Assembly (NCBI GenBank): GCA_910584605.1
Contig: CAJUAW010000022.1
Span: 1-28,878, forward strand
From: an uncultured Oscillospiraceae bacterium
GTDB lineage: Bacteria > Bacillota_A > Clostridia > Oscillospirales > Oscillospiraceae
Length of the DNA: 28,878 nt
Direction: 5' to 3'
In this document: in pieces, positions 1 through 6,730 of the stretch
How positions within the stretch are numbered: position 1 is the stretch's first letter
How the letters are laid out: each line of letters opens with the position of its first letter
Program-made: the position numbers and the translations under genes
The notes under the pieces: model-generated
Told to the model about the DNA's origin: nothing
The model's input: only the letters and a program-made list of their open reading frames with translations
The model's database searches: none

Positions 1-976
1 GCACCCGGAACAGGCCGTGGAGGGCCCCGGACAGCTCGTGGCGGTGGACCAGGCCGATCTCCCCCACTCGCAGGGGCAGGTCCCGGTAGGAGTGGGGCTC
101 GCTGGCGTAGACCAGCATGCCGCCGGGGCAGTTCATGGGCTTGACGGCGAAGTCCACGTCGTCAATGACGGTGGTATACATGTTGTTCTTATAGTGGTCC
201 CAGTGGCCCGACCGCTCCCACAGCTGGCGGTTGAGCATGATGGGGGTGGAGATTTCCACATAGCCGTACTTCTTGTGAACCTTGCGCCAGTAGTCCAGCA
301 GGGTATTTTTCAGCGTCATCCCCTTGGGCAGGAAGAAGGGGAAGCCGGGACCCTCGTCCCGGAGCATGAACAGACCCAGCTCCTTGCCCAGACGGCGGTG
401 GTCCCGCTTCTTGGCCTCCTCGATGCGGGCCAGATGGGCATCCAGCTCGTCCTTTTTGGGGAAAGCGATGCCGTAGATGCGCTGGAGGGTCTCCCGGCTG
501 GAGTCCCCCCGCCAGTAGGCGGCGTTGCAGGCGGTGAGCTTCAGGGCGTTGCCCTTGATCCGGCCGGTGGAGTCCAGGTGGGGACCGGCGCACAGGTCGG
601 TAAACTCCCCCTGCTTGTAGAAGGAGATGACCTCGTCCTCGGGCAGGTCGTGGATCAGCTCCACCTTGTACTTCTCGTCCCGCTCCTCCATAAACTTCAC
701 GGCCTCGGGGCGGGGCAGCTCGAACCGCTCCAGCTTCAGCTTCTCCTTGCAGATCTTTCGCATCTCGGCTTCGATCTGCTCCAAATGCTCGGGGGTGAAG
801 GCGAAGGGCGCGTCCATGTCGTAGTACCAGCCCTCGTCGATGGAGGGGCCGATGGCCAGCTTGACCTCGGGCCACAGGCGCTTCACCGCCTGAGCCATCA
901 CGTGGGAGCAGGTGTGCCAGTAGGTCTGGCGGTACTCGGGGTTTTCAAAGGTATACTGGTTGTTTTCTTCAGACAT
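1..976 (-). CDS. thrS: Threonyl-tRNA synthetase, N-terminal 325 residues (partial, runs off left edge)
   Basis: Charges tRNA-Thr with threonine in the cytoplasm (class II synthetase). The visible part holds the editing domain, with the HxxxH pair H21/H25 (HTCSH) and the CxxxH pair C129/H133 (CAGPH), and then the start of the catalytic core with the MNCPGG motif (zinc ligand C283) and motif 2 (HRHELSGALHGLFRV, R312). The ATG at 976 follows GGAGG by seven bases. The protein begins almost directly with the editing domain, so the roughly 60-residue TGS domain of standard ThrS is absent. The T-box terminator lies just upstream, leaving no room for it. The gene continues past base 1, so the C-terminal half of the core and the anticodon domain are not visible. 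A T-box leader for threonine supports the identity. Confidence 0.96.
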   Translation of the reverse strand, partial: MSEENNQYTFENPEYRQTYWHTCSHVMAQAVKRLWPEVKLAIGPSIDEGWYYDMDAPFAFTPEHLEQIEAEMRKICKEKLKLERFELPRPEAVKFMEERDEKYKVELIHDLPEDEVISFYKQGEFTDLCAGPHLDSTGRIKGNALKLTACNAAYWRGDSSRETLQRIYGIAFPKKDELDAHLARIEEAKKRDHRRLGKELGLFMLRDEGPGFPFFLPKGMTLKNTLLDYWRKVHKKYGYVEISTPIMLNRQLWERSGHWDHYKNNMYTTVIDDVDFAVKPMNCPGGMLVYASEPHSYRDLPLRVGEIGLVHRHELSGALHGLFRV

Positions 977-1008
977 CAAAATTCCTCCTTGTCATTTGGG
1001 CGGACAAT

Positions 1009-1047
1009 AAAAACGCTCCACCCCTGATTCAGTTCAGGGGTGAAGCG
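1009..1047 (-). terminator. T-box terminator stem of thrS leader
   Basis: On the minus strand, CACCCCTGA (1034-1042 read with 1019-1027) forms a nine-base perfect stem, extended by AGCG/CGCT at 1014-1017 and 1044-1047, followed by five Ts (1009-1013). It would compete with the antiterminator built from the T-box sequence. Confidence 0.9.
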
Positions 1048-1241
1048 GAAAGCTCCATGGTTCCACCCTGCTTGCGGTCCGCAGACCGCCGCTCGTGTCC
1101 TCGGTAACGGGAGGCCCCGGCCCGGTCCTCCCGGGCGGCTCCGGAGTGGTACCGGCCAGCTTCTGTGCAGGACGCTCTCAGCCCGTGGCGTCCCTCTCTG
1201 AGCACTTGTTCCAGCCTCTTCTCCATCAAAGCCTATTTGAC
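1009..1241 (-). promoter_or_regulatory. T-box riboswitch leader of thrS (threonine)
   Basis: Senses uncharged tRNA-Thr and controls thrS by transcription antitermination. The T-box core AAGCAGGGTGGAACC lies at 1059-1073 and fits the family consensus. It is followed at once by a strong terminator (1014-1047). The stem I region upstream contains GGTACCACTCC, in which ACC followed by A is a good candidate threonine specifier codon. The element starts just downstream of a consensus promoter. The specifier assignment is inferred from the downstream gene and has not been folded. Confidence 0.93.
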
Positions 1242-1247
1242 GGTGAC

Positions 1248-1276
1248 ATCATATCACCAGGCCGGAAAAAAGTCAA
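1248..1276 (-). promoter_or_regulatory. Sigma-A type promoter of thrS
   Basis: Reading the minus strand, -35 TTGACT (1271-1276) and -10 TATGAT (1248-1253) are 17 bases apart. It begins only about ten bases beyond the clpB stop codon, and no clpB terminator is visible, so clpB transcripts would run into the T-box leader. Confidence 0.8.
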
Positions 1277-1286
1277 GCGCCATTCT

Positions 1287-3881
1287 TTAGAAGACAACCA
1301 GTTCCCCATCCCGCACGTCCACGGTGAGGGCCGCGCCCGCCTCCACCTGATCAGCGACGATCTTCCGGCCGATGAGGGTCTCCACCGTGTGCTGGAGATA
1401 GCGGCGCAGGGGCCGGGCTCCGTAGATGGGATCGTAGGCGGCCTCAATCACCGCGCTCTTGGCGGCGGGGGTGAGGGTCACGGTGAGCTGCTTGTCCGCC
1501 AGCCGCCGGTTCAGGCCGTCCACCAGCAGATCGATGATGTGGGTGATGTTCTCCCTGGTCAGCGGCTTGTAGAAGACGATCTCGTCCAGCCGGTTCAGGA
1601 ACTCGGGCCGGAAGGACCGCTTGAGCAGCTCGTTCACCTGATCCCGGGCCGTCTCGCTGATGTCCCCGTCGGGACCGATGCCGTCCAGCAGGGCCTGGCT
1701 GCCCAGGTTGGAGGTCAAGATCAGGATGGTGTTCTTGAAATCCACCGTCCGGCCTTGACTGTCGGTGATCCGGCCGTCATCCAATACCTGGAGTAATACA
1801 TTGAACACATCCGGGTGGGCCTTCTCTACCTCGTCGAAGAGGACCACGGAGTAGGGTTTTCTCCGGACCGCCTCGGTGAGCTGGCCGCCCTCCTCGTAGC
1901 CCACATACCCCGGAGGGGCTCCGATGAGCCGGGAGACGGAGAATTTCTCCATGTACTCGGACATATCAATGCGGACCAGATTTTTCTCGCTGTCGAACAG
2001 GGCCTCGGCCAGGGTTTTGGCCAGCTCGGTCTTGCCCACGCCGGTGGGACCCAGGAACAGGAAGGAGCCGATGGGCTTATCCGGGTCGGCGATGCCGGCG
2101 CGGCTGCGGAGGATGGCCTCGGACACCAGCCGCACCGCCTCCTCCTGGCCCACTACCCGCTTGTGGAGGACGTCCTCCAGGTGGAGCAGCTTCTCCCGCT
2201 CCCCCTCCATCAGCCGGGCCACAGGGATGCCCGTCCACCGCTCGATGATCCGGGCGATTTCCTCCTCGGTCACCTTGTCCCGGAGGAGGGAGCGGGCTTT
2301 GCTCTCATTGGCGATGGACTCCTCCGCCTCCAGGGCGCGGCGCAGCTCGGGGATGCGGCCGTACTGCAGCTCGGCGGCCTTCTCCAGGTCGTACTCCCGC
2401 TGGGCCTTCTCCAGGGCGGCGTTGGCCGCCTCCAGGTCCTCCCGCAGCTTCTGCACCTTGCCGATGGCCCCCTTCTCGTTGTCCCACTGGGCCTTTTTCG
2501 TGTTGAACTCGTCCCGCAGGTCGGACAGCTCCCTCTGAATTTCGGTCAGATGCTCCTGGGACAGCTTGTCGGTCTCCTTTTTCAGCGCCGCCTCCTCGAT
2601 CTCATGCTGGATGATCTTCCGCTGGATGACGTCCAGCTCGGTGGGCATGGAGTCCATCTCGGTGCGGATCATGGCGCAGGCCTCGTCCACCAGGTCGATG
2701 GCCTTGTCCGGGAGGAACCGGTCGGAGATATACCGGTCGGACAGAGAGGCGGCGGCGATGATGGCCCCGTCGGTGATCTTCACACCGTGGTACACCTCGT
2801 ACCGCTCCTTCAGCCCCCGGAGGATGGCGACGGCGTCCTCCATAGAGGGTTCGCTCACCATCACGGGCTGGAACCGCCGCTCCAAGGCGGCGTCCTTTTC
2901 GATATACTGCCGGTACTCGTTGAGGGTGGTGGCCCCAATACAGTGCAGCTCCCCCCGGGCCAGCAGAGGCTTGAGCAGGTTGCCCGCGTCCATGGAGCCC
3001 TCGGTCTTGCCCGCCCCCACGATGGTGTGGAGCTCGTCGATGAAGAGGATGATCCGACCCTCCGACTTCTTCACCTCGTTGAGGACCGCCTTCAGCCGCT
3101 CCTCGAACTCCCCCCGGTACTTGGCGCCTGCAATCAGCGCACCCATGTCCAGAGAGAAAATGGTCTTGTCCCGGAGGGAGGCGGGCACATCTCCCTTGAC
3201 GATCCGCTGGGCCAGCCCCTCGGCGATGGCCGTCTTGCCCACGCCGGGCTCGCCGATGAGGACGGGGTTGTTTTTCGTCTTGCGGCTCAGAATGCGGATC
3301 ACGTTCCGAATCTCGTCGTCCCGGCCGATGACCGGGTCCAGCTTGTTCTGCCGGGCCCGCTCCACCAGGTCGGAGCCGTACTTCTTCAGGGCGTTGTAGG
3401 TCTCTTCCGGGTTGTCGGAGGTGACCCGCTGGTTCCCCCGGACGGCGGCCAGCGCCTGAAGCACCCCCTCCTTGGTCAGGCCGTAGGTGCGGAACAGCTC
3501 CTTCAAGGCGCTGTTGGGGTGGGCCAGCAGGCCCAGAAGGATGTGCTCCACCGAGATATACTCGTCCTTCATGGCCTGGGCCTCCTGCCCGGCGGCCTGG
3601 AGCGCCCGGTCCACGTCCTGGGAGACATACACCTTGCCGCTCTCCCGGCCCGAGCCGGTGACCTTGGGCAGCTTATCCACCTCCGCCTTCACCGCCGCCT
3701 CAAAGCTGGGGACGGTCATGCCCATGGCGGCGAGCAGCTGGGGGATGAAGCCCTCGGCGTCCCCCGCCAGGGCCAGCAGCAGGTGGGCCTGCTCGATCTG
3801 CTGGTTGCCGTGCTCCAGGGCAATATCCTGCGCCCCCTGAATGGCGGCCAGGGATTTTTGCGTAAACTGATTCATGTTCAT
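1287..3881 (-). CDS. clpB: ATP-dependent disaggregase ClpB
   Basis: Cytoplasmic AAA+ heat-shock chaperone that, with DnaK, pulls proteins out of aggregates. At 864 residues it is full length for ClpB. Visible parts: N-terminal Clp repeats (about 1-150), first AAA+ module with Walker A GEPGVGKT (210-217) and Walker B ILFIDELH (278-285), the ClpB-type middle coiled coil (about 400-525, rich in E, K and L), and the second module with Walker A GPTGVGKT (611-618) and Walker B VVLFDEVEKAHPD. The long middle domain separates it from ClpA/ClpX, and its length fits ClpB rather than ClpC. The start is the ATG at 3881 (MNMNQFTQKSL), seven bases after AAAGGAGTG; the in-frame ATG six codons upstream overlaps that binding site. 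A CIRCE operator sits upstream, so HrcA control is likely. It appears monocistronic. Confidence 0.97.
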   Translation of the reverse strand: MNMNQFTQKSLAAIQGAQDIALEHGNQQIEQAHLLLALAGDAEGFIPQLLAAMGMTVPSFEAAVKAEVDKLPKVTGSGRESGKVYVSQDVDRALQAAGQEAQAMKDEYISVEHILLGLLAHPNSALKELFRTYGLTKEGVLQALAAVRGNQRVTSDNPEETYNALKKYGSDLVERARQNKLDPVIGRDDEIRNVIRILSRKTKNNPVLIGEPGVGKTAIAEGLAQRIVKGDVPASLRDKTIFSLDMGALIAGAKYRGEFEERLKAVLNEVKKSEGRIILFIDELHTIVGAGKTEGSMDAGNLLKPLLARGELHCIGATTLNEYRQYIEKDAALERRFQPVMVSEPSMEDAVAILRGLKERYEVYHGVKITDGAIIAAASLSDRYISDRFLPDKAIDLVDEACAMIRTEMDSMPTELDVIQRKIIQHEIEEAALKKETDKLSQEHLTEIQRELSDLRDEFNTKKAQWDNEKGAIGKVQKLREDLEAANAALEKAQREYDLEKAAELQYGRIPELRRALEAEESIANESKARSLLRDKVTEEEIARIIERWTGIPVARLMEGEREKLLHLEDVLHKRVVGQEEAVRLVSEAILRSRAGIADPDKPIGSFLFLGPTGVGKTELAKTLAEALFDSEKNLVRIDMSEYMEKFSVSRLIGAPPGYVGYEEGGQLTEAVRRKPYSVVLFDEVEKAHPDVFNVLLQVLDDGRITDSQGRTVDFKNTILILTSNLGSQALLDGIGPDGDISETARDQVNELLKRSFRPEFLNRLDEIVFYKPLTRENITHIIDLLVDGLNRRLADKQLTVTLTPAAKSAVIEAAYDPIYGARPLRRYLQHTVETLIGRKIVADQVEAGAALTVDVRDGELVVF

Positions 3882-3922
3882 AAAAAACACTCCTTTCATG
3901 GAACAGCCTGCGGTATGCTCTT

Positions 3923-3928
3923 AGTATA
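3923..3928 (-). promoter_or_regulatory. Candidate -10 box of clpB
   Basis: TATACT on the minus strand, about 40 bases upstream of the clpB start and downstream of CIRCE. I do not see a convincing -35 at 16-18 bases, so the exact promoter is uncertain. Confidence 0.45.
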
Positions 3929-3968
3929 GGCCGCTCCCGAAGGAATTGCATGAACAAATCGTGAATTT

Positions 3969-3995
3969 TTAGCACTCACAGTCAAAGAGTGCTAA
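3969..3995. promoter_or_regulatory. CIRCE operator (HrcA binding site)
   Basis: Perfect inverted repeat TTAGCACTC-N9-GAGTGCTAA, an exact match to the CIRCE consensus bound by the heat-shock repressor HrcA. It lies about 90 bases upstream of the clpB start and just downstream of the sigF stop. clpB is the only gene it can sensibly control here. Confidence 0.96.
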
Positions 3996-4029
3996 TCCAA
4001 GTTTTCCCCGCCTGGAGCCGTCAGAGCGG

Positions 4030-4746
4030 TCAGCCCTCCAGCTCCTTCCGCAGCCTGTCCAGCGCCCGACGCTCCAGGCGGGACACCTGCACCTGGGACA
4101 CCCCCAGTACCCGGGCGGTGTTCATCTGGGTCAGGCCCTTGTAGTACCGCAGGAGGAGCACCTGCTGCTCCCGCTCGGGCAGCTCCCCGATGGCGGAGCG
4201 GAGGGTGAGCCGCTCCACCATGCCTTCCTCCTCGTTCCCAGTGGTGAGCATCCCCTCCAGGGTGAGGCCATCGGTCCCCGTCTCCGCCTGGAGGGACACC
4301 ACCGGTTCGATAGCCGTCTCGGCGGCGGCGATGTCCTCGGGCGCCAGGCCGGTGTCCTCTGCCAGCTCGGACAGAGTGGGCTCCCGGCCCAGCTGGGCGG
4401 ACAGCCGGGTCCGGGCCGTCCGGATGGCGGTCCCCCGCTCCTTCAGCCCCCGGCTCACCTTCACCGGACCGTCGTCCCGGAGAAAGCGGCGGATCTCTCC
4501 GGCAATCTTGGGGACAGCGTAGGTGGAAAACTGGGTGCCGTACTCGGGGTCGAAGCCCTGAATGGCCTTGAGGAAGCCCAGGCAGCCCAGCTGATACAGG
4601 TCGTCCGGTTCCACCCCCCGGCCGTAGTACCGGCGCACCACGCTCCAGATCAGACCGTTGTTTTCCAGCAGCACCTGCTCGCAGGCGGCGCGGTCGCCGC
4701 CCCGGGCGGCCTCCAGCAGCGCGGAGCCGGCAAGAGGCCCGCTCAC
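4030..4746 (-). CDS. sigF: Forespore RNA polymerase sigma-F factor
   Basis: First forespore-specific sigma factor of sporulation. The 238-residue protein has region 2 (about 25-105, including GVEPDDLYQLGCLGFLKAI and FSTYAVPKIAGEIRRFLRD), a region 3 segment (LGREPTLSELAEDTGL) and a C-terminal region 4 helix-turn-helix (GLTQMNTARVLGVSQVQVSRLERRAL). SigG is a close relative, but the place directly after spoIIAA and spoIIAB decides for SigF. The start is a GTG whose GTGA overlaps the spoIIAB stop, so the two are probably translationally coupled; no clear ribosome binding site is seen, which fits coupling. Activity is expected to be held by SpoIIAB until SpoIIAA is dephosphorylated. Confidence 0.95.
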   Translation of the reverse strand: MSGPLAGSALLEAARGGDRAACEQVLLENNGLIWSVVRRYYGRGVEPDDLYQLGCLGFLKAIQGFDPEYGTQFSTYAVPKIAGEIRRFLRDDGPVKVSRGLKERGTAIRTARTRLSAQLGREPTLSELAEDTGLAPEDIAAAETAIEPVVSLQAETGTDGLTLEGMLTTGNEEEGMVERLTLRSAIGELPEREQQVLLLRYYKGLTQMNTARVLGVSQVQVSRLERRALDRLRKELEG

Positions 4747-5180
4747 CGCCCGGCCCGGCGGGCGATCTTCCGGGCCATGGTGACGGTGGTCCCCTTACCG
4801 GGGGCGGAGCGGACCTTCAGGGTGTCCATAAAGCTCTCCATGATGGTGAAGCCCATGCCGGAGCGTTCCTCGCTGCCGGTGGTGAACAGAGGTGTCCTGG
4901 CCTGCTCCACATCAGCGATGCCCACCCCCCAGTCCTTCACCACGATCTCCAGGGCGTGGCCCTCCTTGATGCGCAGCTTGACCACCACCTTGCCCAGGGT
5001 GTCCGGATAGGCGTGGACGATGGCGTTGGTTACCGCCTCGCTGACGGCAGTCTTGATGTCGTTGACCTCCTCCAGGGTGGGGTCCAGCTGGGCGGCGAAG
5101 CAGGCCGCCGCCGTCCGGGCGAAGCCCTCGTTGGCCGAACGGCTGGGGAACTCCAGCGTGACATGGTTTTCGATTTTCAT
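4743..5180 (-). CDS. spoIIAB: Anti-sigma-F factor / serine kinase SpoIIAB
   Basis: Binds and silences sigma-F and phosphorylates SpoIIAA, so it is the switch that confines sigma-F to the forespore. The 145-residue protein is the normal length. It shows the GHKL ATPase fold: N box EAVTNAIVHAYP (48-59), G1 box VKDWGVGIAD (81-90) and G2 box GSEERSGMGFTIME (102-115). The ATG at 5180 follows AAGGAGG with good spacing and lies a few bases after the spoIIAA stop; an upstream in-frame ATG would begin inside spoIIAA and lacks a binding site. The end overlaps sigF by four bases. Confidence 0.96.
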   Translation of the reverse strand: MKIENHVTLEFPSRSANEGFARTAAACFAAQLDPTLEEVNDIKTAVSEAVTNAIVHAYPDTLGKVVVKLRIKEGHALEIVVKDWGVGIADVEQARTPLFTTGSEERSGMGFTIMESFMDTLKVRSAPGKGTTVTMARKIARRAGR

Positions 5181-5193
5181 ATGTAGCGCCTCC

Positions 5194-5499
5194 TTATTCA
5201 AACCGGATGATCCGCTCCAGCCCGGCGGCCTGGAACACTCTGCCCGCCTGGTCCGGGGTGTTCACCACCCGCATGGACCCCTGCACCTGGCCCATCCGCC
5301 GGTGAGCCCGGAGAAGCACCGCGATGCCCGAGCTGTCCGTAAAGGTCAGCCCGCTCAGGTCCAGGGTGAGCTGGCTGGGCTGGGCCTGGTCGATGCGGCG
5401 GTCCAGCTCCTCCATCACTGTTCTGGCTCCGTGGTGGTCCAGCTCCCCGGCCACCCGGGCCGTCAGATGGCGTTTGTCCTCTCTACAGGTCACCGGCAT
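5194..5499 (-). CDS. spoIIAA: Anti-anti-sigma factor SpoIIAA
   Basis: STAS-domain protein that, when unphosphorylated, strips SpoIIAB from sigma-F. The 101-residue product carries the STAS core LTLDLSGLTFTDSSGIAVLL, in which the second serine of DSSG (S57) is the expected phosphorylation site targeted by SpoIIAB and cleared by SpoIIE. The start at 5499 (MPVTCRED) follows GGAAGGAGCG with normal spacing. It is somewhat shorter than the Bacillus subtilis protein because the C-terminal tail ends right after the last helix (LERIIRFE). First gene of the spoIIA operon. Confidence 0.95.
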   Translation of the reverse strand: MPVTCREDKRHLTARVAGELDHHGARTVMEELDRRIDQAQPSQLTLDLSGLTFTDSSGIAVLLRAHRRMGQVQGSMRVVNTPDQAGRVFQAAGLERIIRFE

Positions 5500-5548
5500 G
5501 TCTGACCCGCTCCTTCCTCTGGGATCATGTCCCATTATTTTCCAGTTC

Positions 5549-5554
5549 ATTATA
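5549..5554 (-). promoter_or_regulatory. Candidate promoter region of spoIIA operon
   Basis: TATAAT is present about 50 bases upstream of spoIIAA on the minus strand, without a good sigma-A -35. An AGGGGGC followed about 12 bases later by TGAAC overlaps it and could be a divergent sigma-H site, the expected polymerase form for spoIIA. The choice between the two is open. Confidence 0.4.
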
Positions 5555-5640
5555 GGACAAGCCCCCTGTCGAATCTGCGGGGAAGCTGTCCGCGCAAAAG
5601 GTTTTCCCATTGTCTTTCCCGCTTCGCCCCATGACGCGCT

Positions 5641-5670
5641 GAGAGGGGGAGGCTTTCACCTCCCCCTCTC
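5641..5670. terminator. Strong hairpin between the unknown 121-residue gene and spoIIA
   Basis: Twelve-base perfect stem (GAGAGGGGGAGG at 5641-5652 with CCTCCCCCTCTC at 5659-5670) and a six-base loop, five bases beyond the stop of the upstream minus-strand gene. Neither side has a long T-run, so it may be a weak terminator or an mRNA end stabiliser. Confidence 0.6.
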
Positions 5671-5675
5671 CCGTT

Positions 5676-6041
5676 TCAGGCGGCTCTGGCCGGGCTCCCG
5701 CCGTCCAGGACCAGGCCGGATACCTTGACCCGGCCGGGCGCCGTCCTGCGGAAGCTGGTCTCCGTCACCCGCCCGTCCTGCCAGCGGTAGCGCAGGCGGG
5801 CACGGCCGCCCCCCAGGCACCGCTCCAGGGCGGCGCGGCACTGCTGGACGTAGAGCAGCCGGTCGATCACCCCATACTCCGCCTGGACCTCCTCCCGGTA
5901 CTCCAGGCAGGGCACGGCGTCACAGGAGGTCAAGCGGCTGACCGAACGGGAGAGGGTCAGCGCATGACCAACCGCGCACTGGCGCAGCCGCTCGCGCAGA
6001 GTGTGGATCAGGTACTCCTGGGTATTGTTTTTTGTCTTCAT
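5676..6041 (-). CDS. Unrecognised 121-residue soluble protein
   Basis: I do not recognise the family. The product is basic, arginine-rich and has five cysteines (C22, C40, C45, C68, C75), no signal peptide and no membrane segment. The N-terminal half looks helical (RERLRQC, ALTLSRSVSRL); the C-terminal third (ARLRYRWQDGRVTETSFRR) looks like a beta hairpin. The start at 6041 (MKTKNNTQEY) is set by AAAGGAGGAG seven bases upstream. The gene is alone between two strong hairpins and has a consensus promoter with a palindrome between its hexamers, plus a hairpin and U-run in its leader, so it looks tightly regulated. It is divergent from the GntR/ABC operon. The five cysteines could bind metal or form disulfides, but no standard motif is visible. 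Confidence 0.7.
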   Translation of the reverse strand: MKTKNNTQEYLIHTLRERLRQCAVGHALTLSRSVSRLTSCDAVPCLEYREEVQAEYGVIDRLLYVQQCRAALERCLGGGRARLRYRWQDGRVTETSFRRTAPGRVKVSGLVLDGGSPARAA

Positions 6042-6078
6042 ATTGGAACTCCTCCTTTTTTGTCCCTCTCTCAAAACG

Positions 6079-6116
6079 AAAAAGGGCATGGTATGGCTCT
6101 TGCCATATCCATGTCC
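6079..6116 (-). terminator. Terminator-like hairpin in the leader of the 121-residue gene
   Basis: On the minus strand, GGACATGGATATGGC pairs with GCCATACCATGCCC around an AAGA loop, with only G-U or single mismatches, and is followed by TTTTT at 6079-6083. It lies between the promoter (6143-6171) and the ribosome binding site, so it could attenuate transcription or end a short RNA. Confidence 0.65.
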
Positions 6117-6142
6117 GTTCTAACAAAAATTTAGTTTGGTTT

Positions 6143-6171
6143 ATTATGCCACAATCGGGACCGATTGTCAA
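6143..6171 (-). promoter_or_regulatory. Promoter with palindromic operator for the 121-residue gene
   Basis: -35 TTGACA (6166-6171) and -10 CATAAT (6143-6148), 17-base spacer. A perfect palindrome ACAATCGG-GA-CCGATTGT (6151-6168) fills the spacer and overlaps the -35, the position of a repressor site. Confidence 0.75.
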
Positions 6172-6208
6172 GGGTGATTTTTCCGGCACAAAAAATGTTA
6201 TCCGCCTA

Positions 6209-6257
6209 TTGACAAGAGTGAAAAAGCTGTTATACTGTGCATATGGTATATATACAC
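6209..6257 (+). promoter_or_regulatory. Promoter and likely operator of the GntR-ABC operon
   Basis: -35 TTGACA (6209-6214), 16-base spacer, -10 TATACT (6231-6236). Directly downstream an inverted repeat GTGCATAT-N5-ATATACAC (6237-6257, one mismatch between arms) covers the expected transcription start. This fits autorepression by the YtrA-type GntR regulator encoded first in the operon. Confidence 0.75.
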
Positions 6258-6349
6258 TAAACCCAAAATGACAGCGGCGAGGCTCCAGCGCGGGACCCGT
6301 GCACAGGCCGGCAGTCAGGACCTCCGCCGTCTGTTGAAAGGCAGGAAAA

Positions 6350-6730
6350 ATGGATATCATATTGAGCAACGCCAGCGGCAAACCCATCTATGAGCAGATT
6401 ACCGACCAGGTGAAGGAGCAGATCATGGCCGGGACCCTGTCGGCGGGGGACGCCCTGCCCTCCATGCGGCTGCTGGCCAAGGAGCTGCGCATTTCGGTCA
6501 TCACCACCAAGCGGGCCTACGAGGAGCTGGAACGGGACGGCTTTTTGGAAAACGTCCCCGGGAAGGGCTGCTTTGTGGCTCCCCAGAACCGGGAACTGCT
6601 GCGGGAGGCCCAGCTACGGAGGGTGGAGGAAAAGCTGTTCCAGGCGGTGGAGGAGGCCCGGAAGGGCGCTTTCCCCCTGGAGGAGCTCCACGAAATGCTG
6701 GATATTTTGTATAAAGGTGAGGAATTATGA
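6350..6730 (+). CDS. GntR-family transcriptional regulator, YtrA type
   Basis: The 126-residue protein has an N-terminal winged helix-turn-helix (about 10-75: PIYEQITDQVKEQIMAGTL, ALPSMRLLAKELRISVITTKRAYEELERDGFL) and only a short helical tail in place of the usual ligand domain. That is the YtrA architecture, whose members repress a co-transcribed ABC exporter, often in response to antibiotics or cell-wall stress. The ATG at 6350 follows AGGCAGGAAAA, a modest binding site. It overlaps the next gene by four bases. An inverted repeat at its own promoter is the probable binding site. The inducer cannot be read from sequence. Confidence 0.93.
   Translation: MDIILSNASGKPIYEQITDQVKEQIMAGTLSAGDALPSMRLLAKELRISVITTKRAYEELERDGFLENVPGKGCFVAPQNRELLREAQLRRVEEKLFQAVEEARKGAFPLEELHEMLDILYKGEEL

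Noticed and set aside
1029..1229. 66-codon ORF upstream of thrS on the minus strand
   Set aside because: It coincides with the T-box leader RNA and reads through the T-box and terminator; it is not likely translated.
1815..3929. 704-codon open frame on the plus strand opposite clpB
   Set aside because: It is an antisense shadow caused by the high GC of clpB codons; leucine, glycine and histidine-rich, with no ribosome site or domain.
4030..4746. Sigma-G identity for the sigma factor
   Set aside because: SigG genes follow spoIIGA/sigE; here spoIIAA and spoIIAB directly precede it, which defines sigF.
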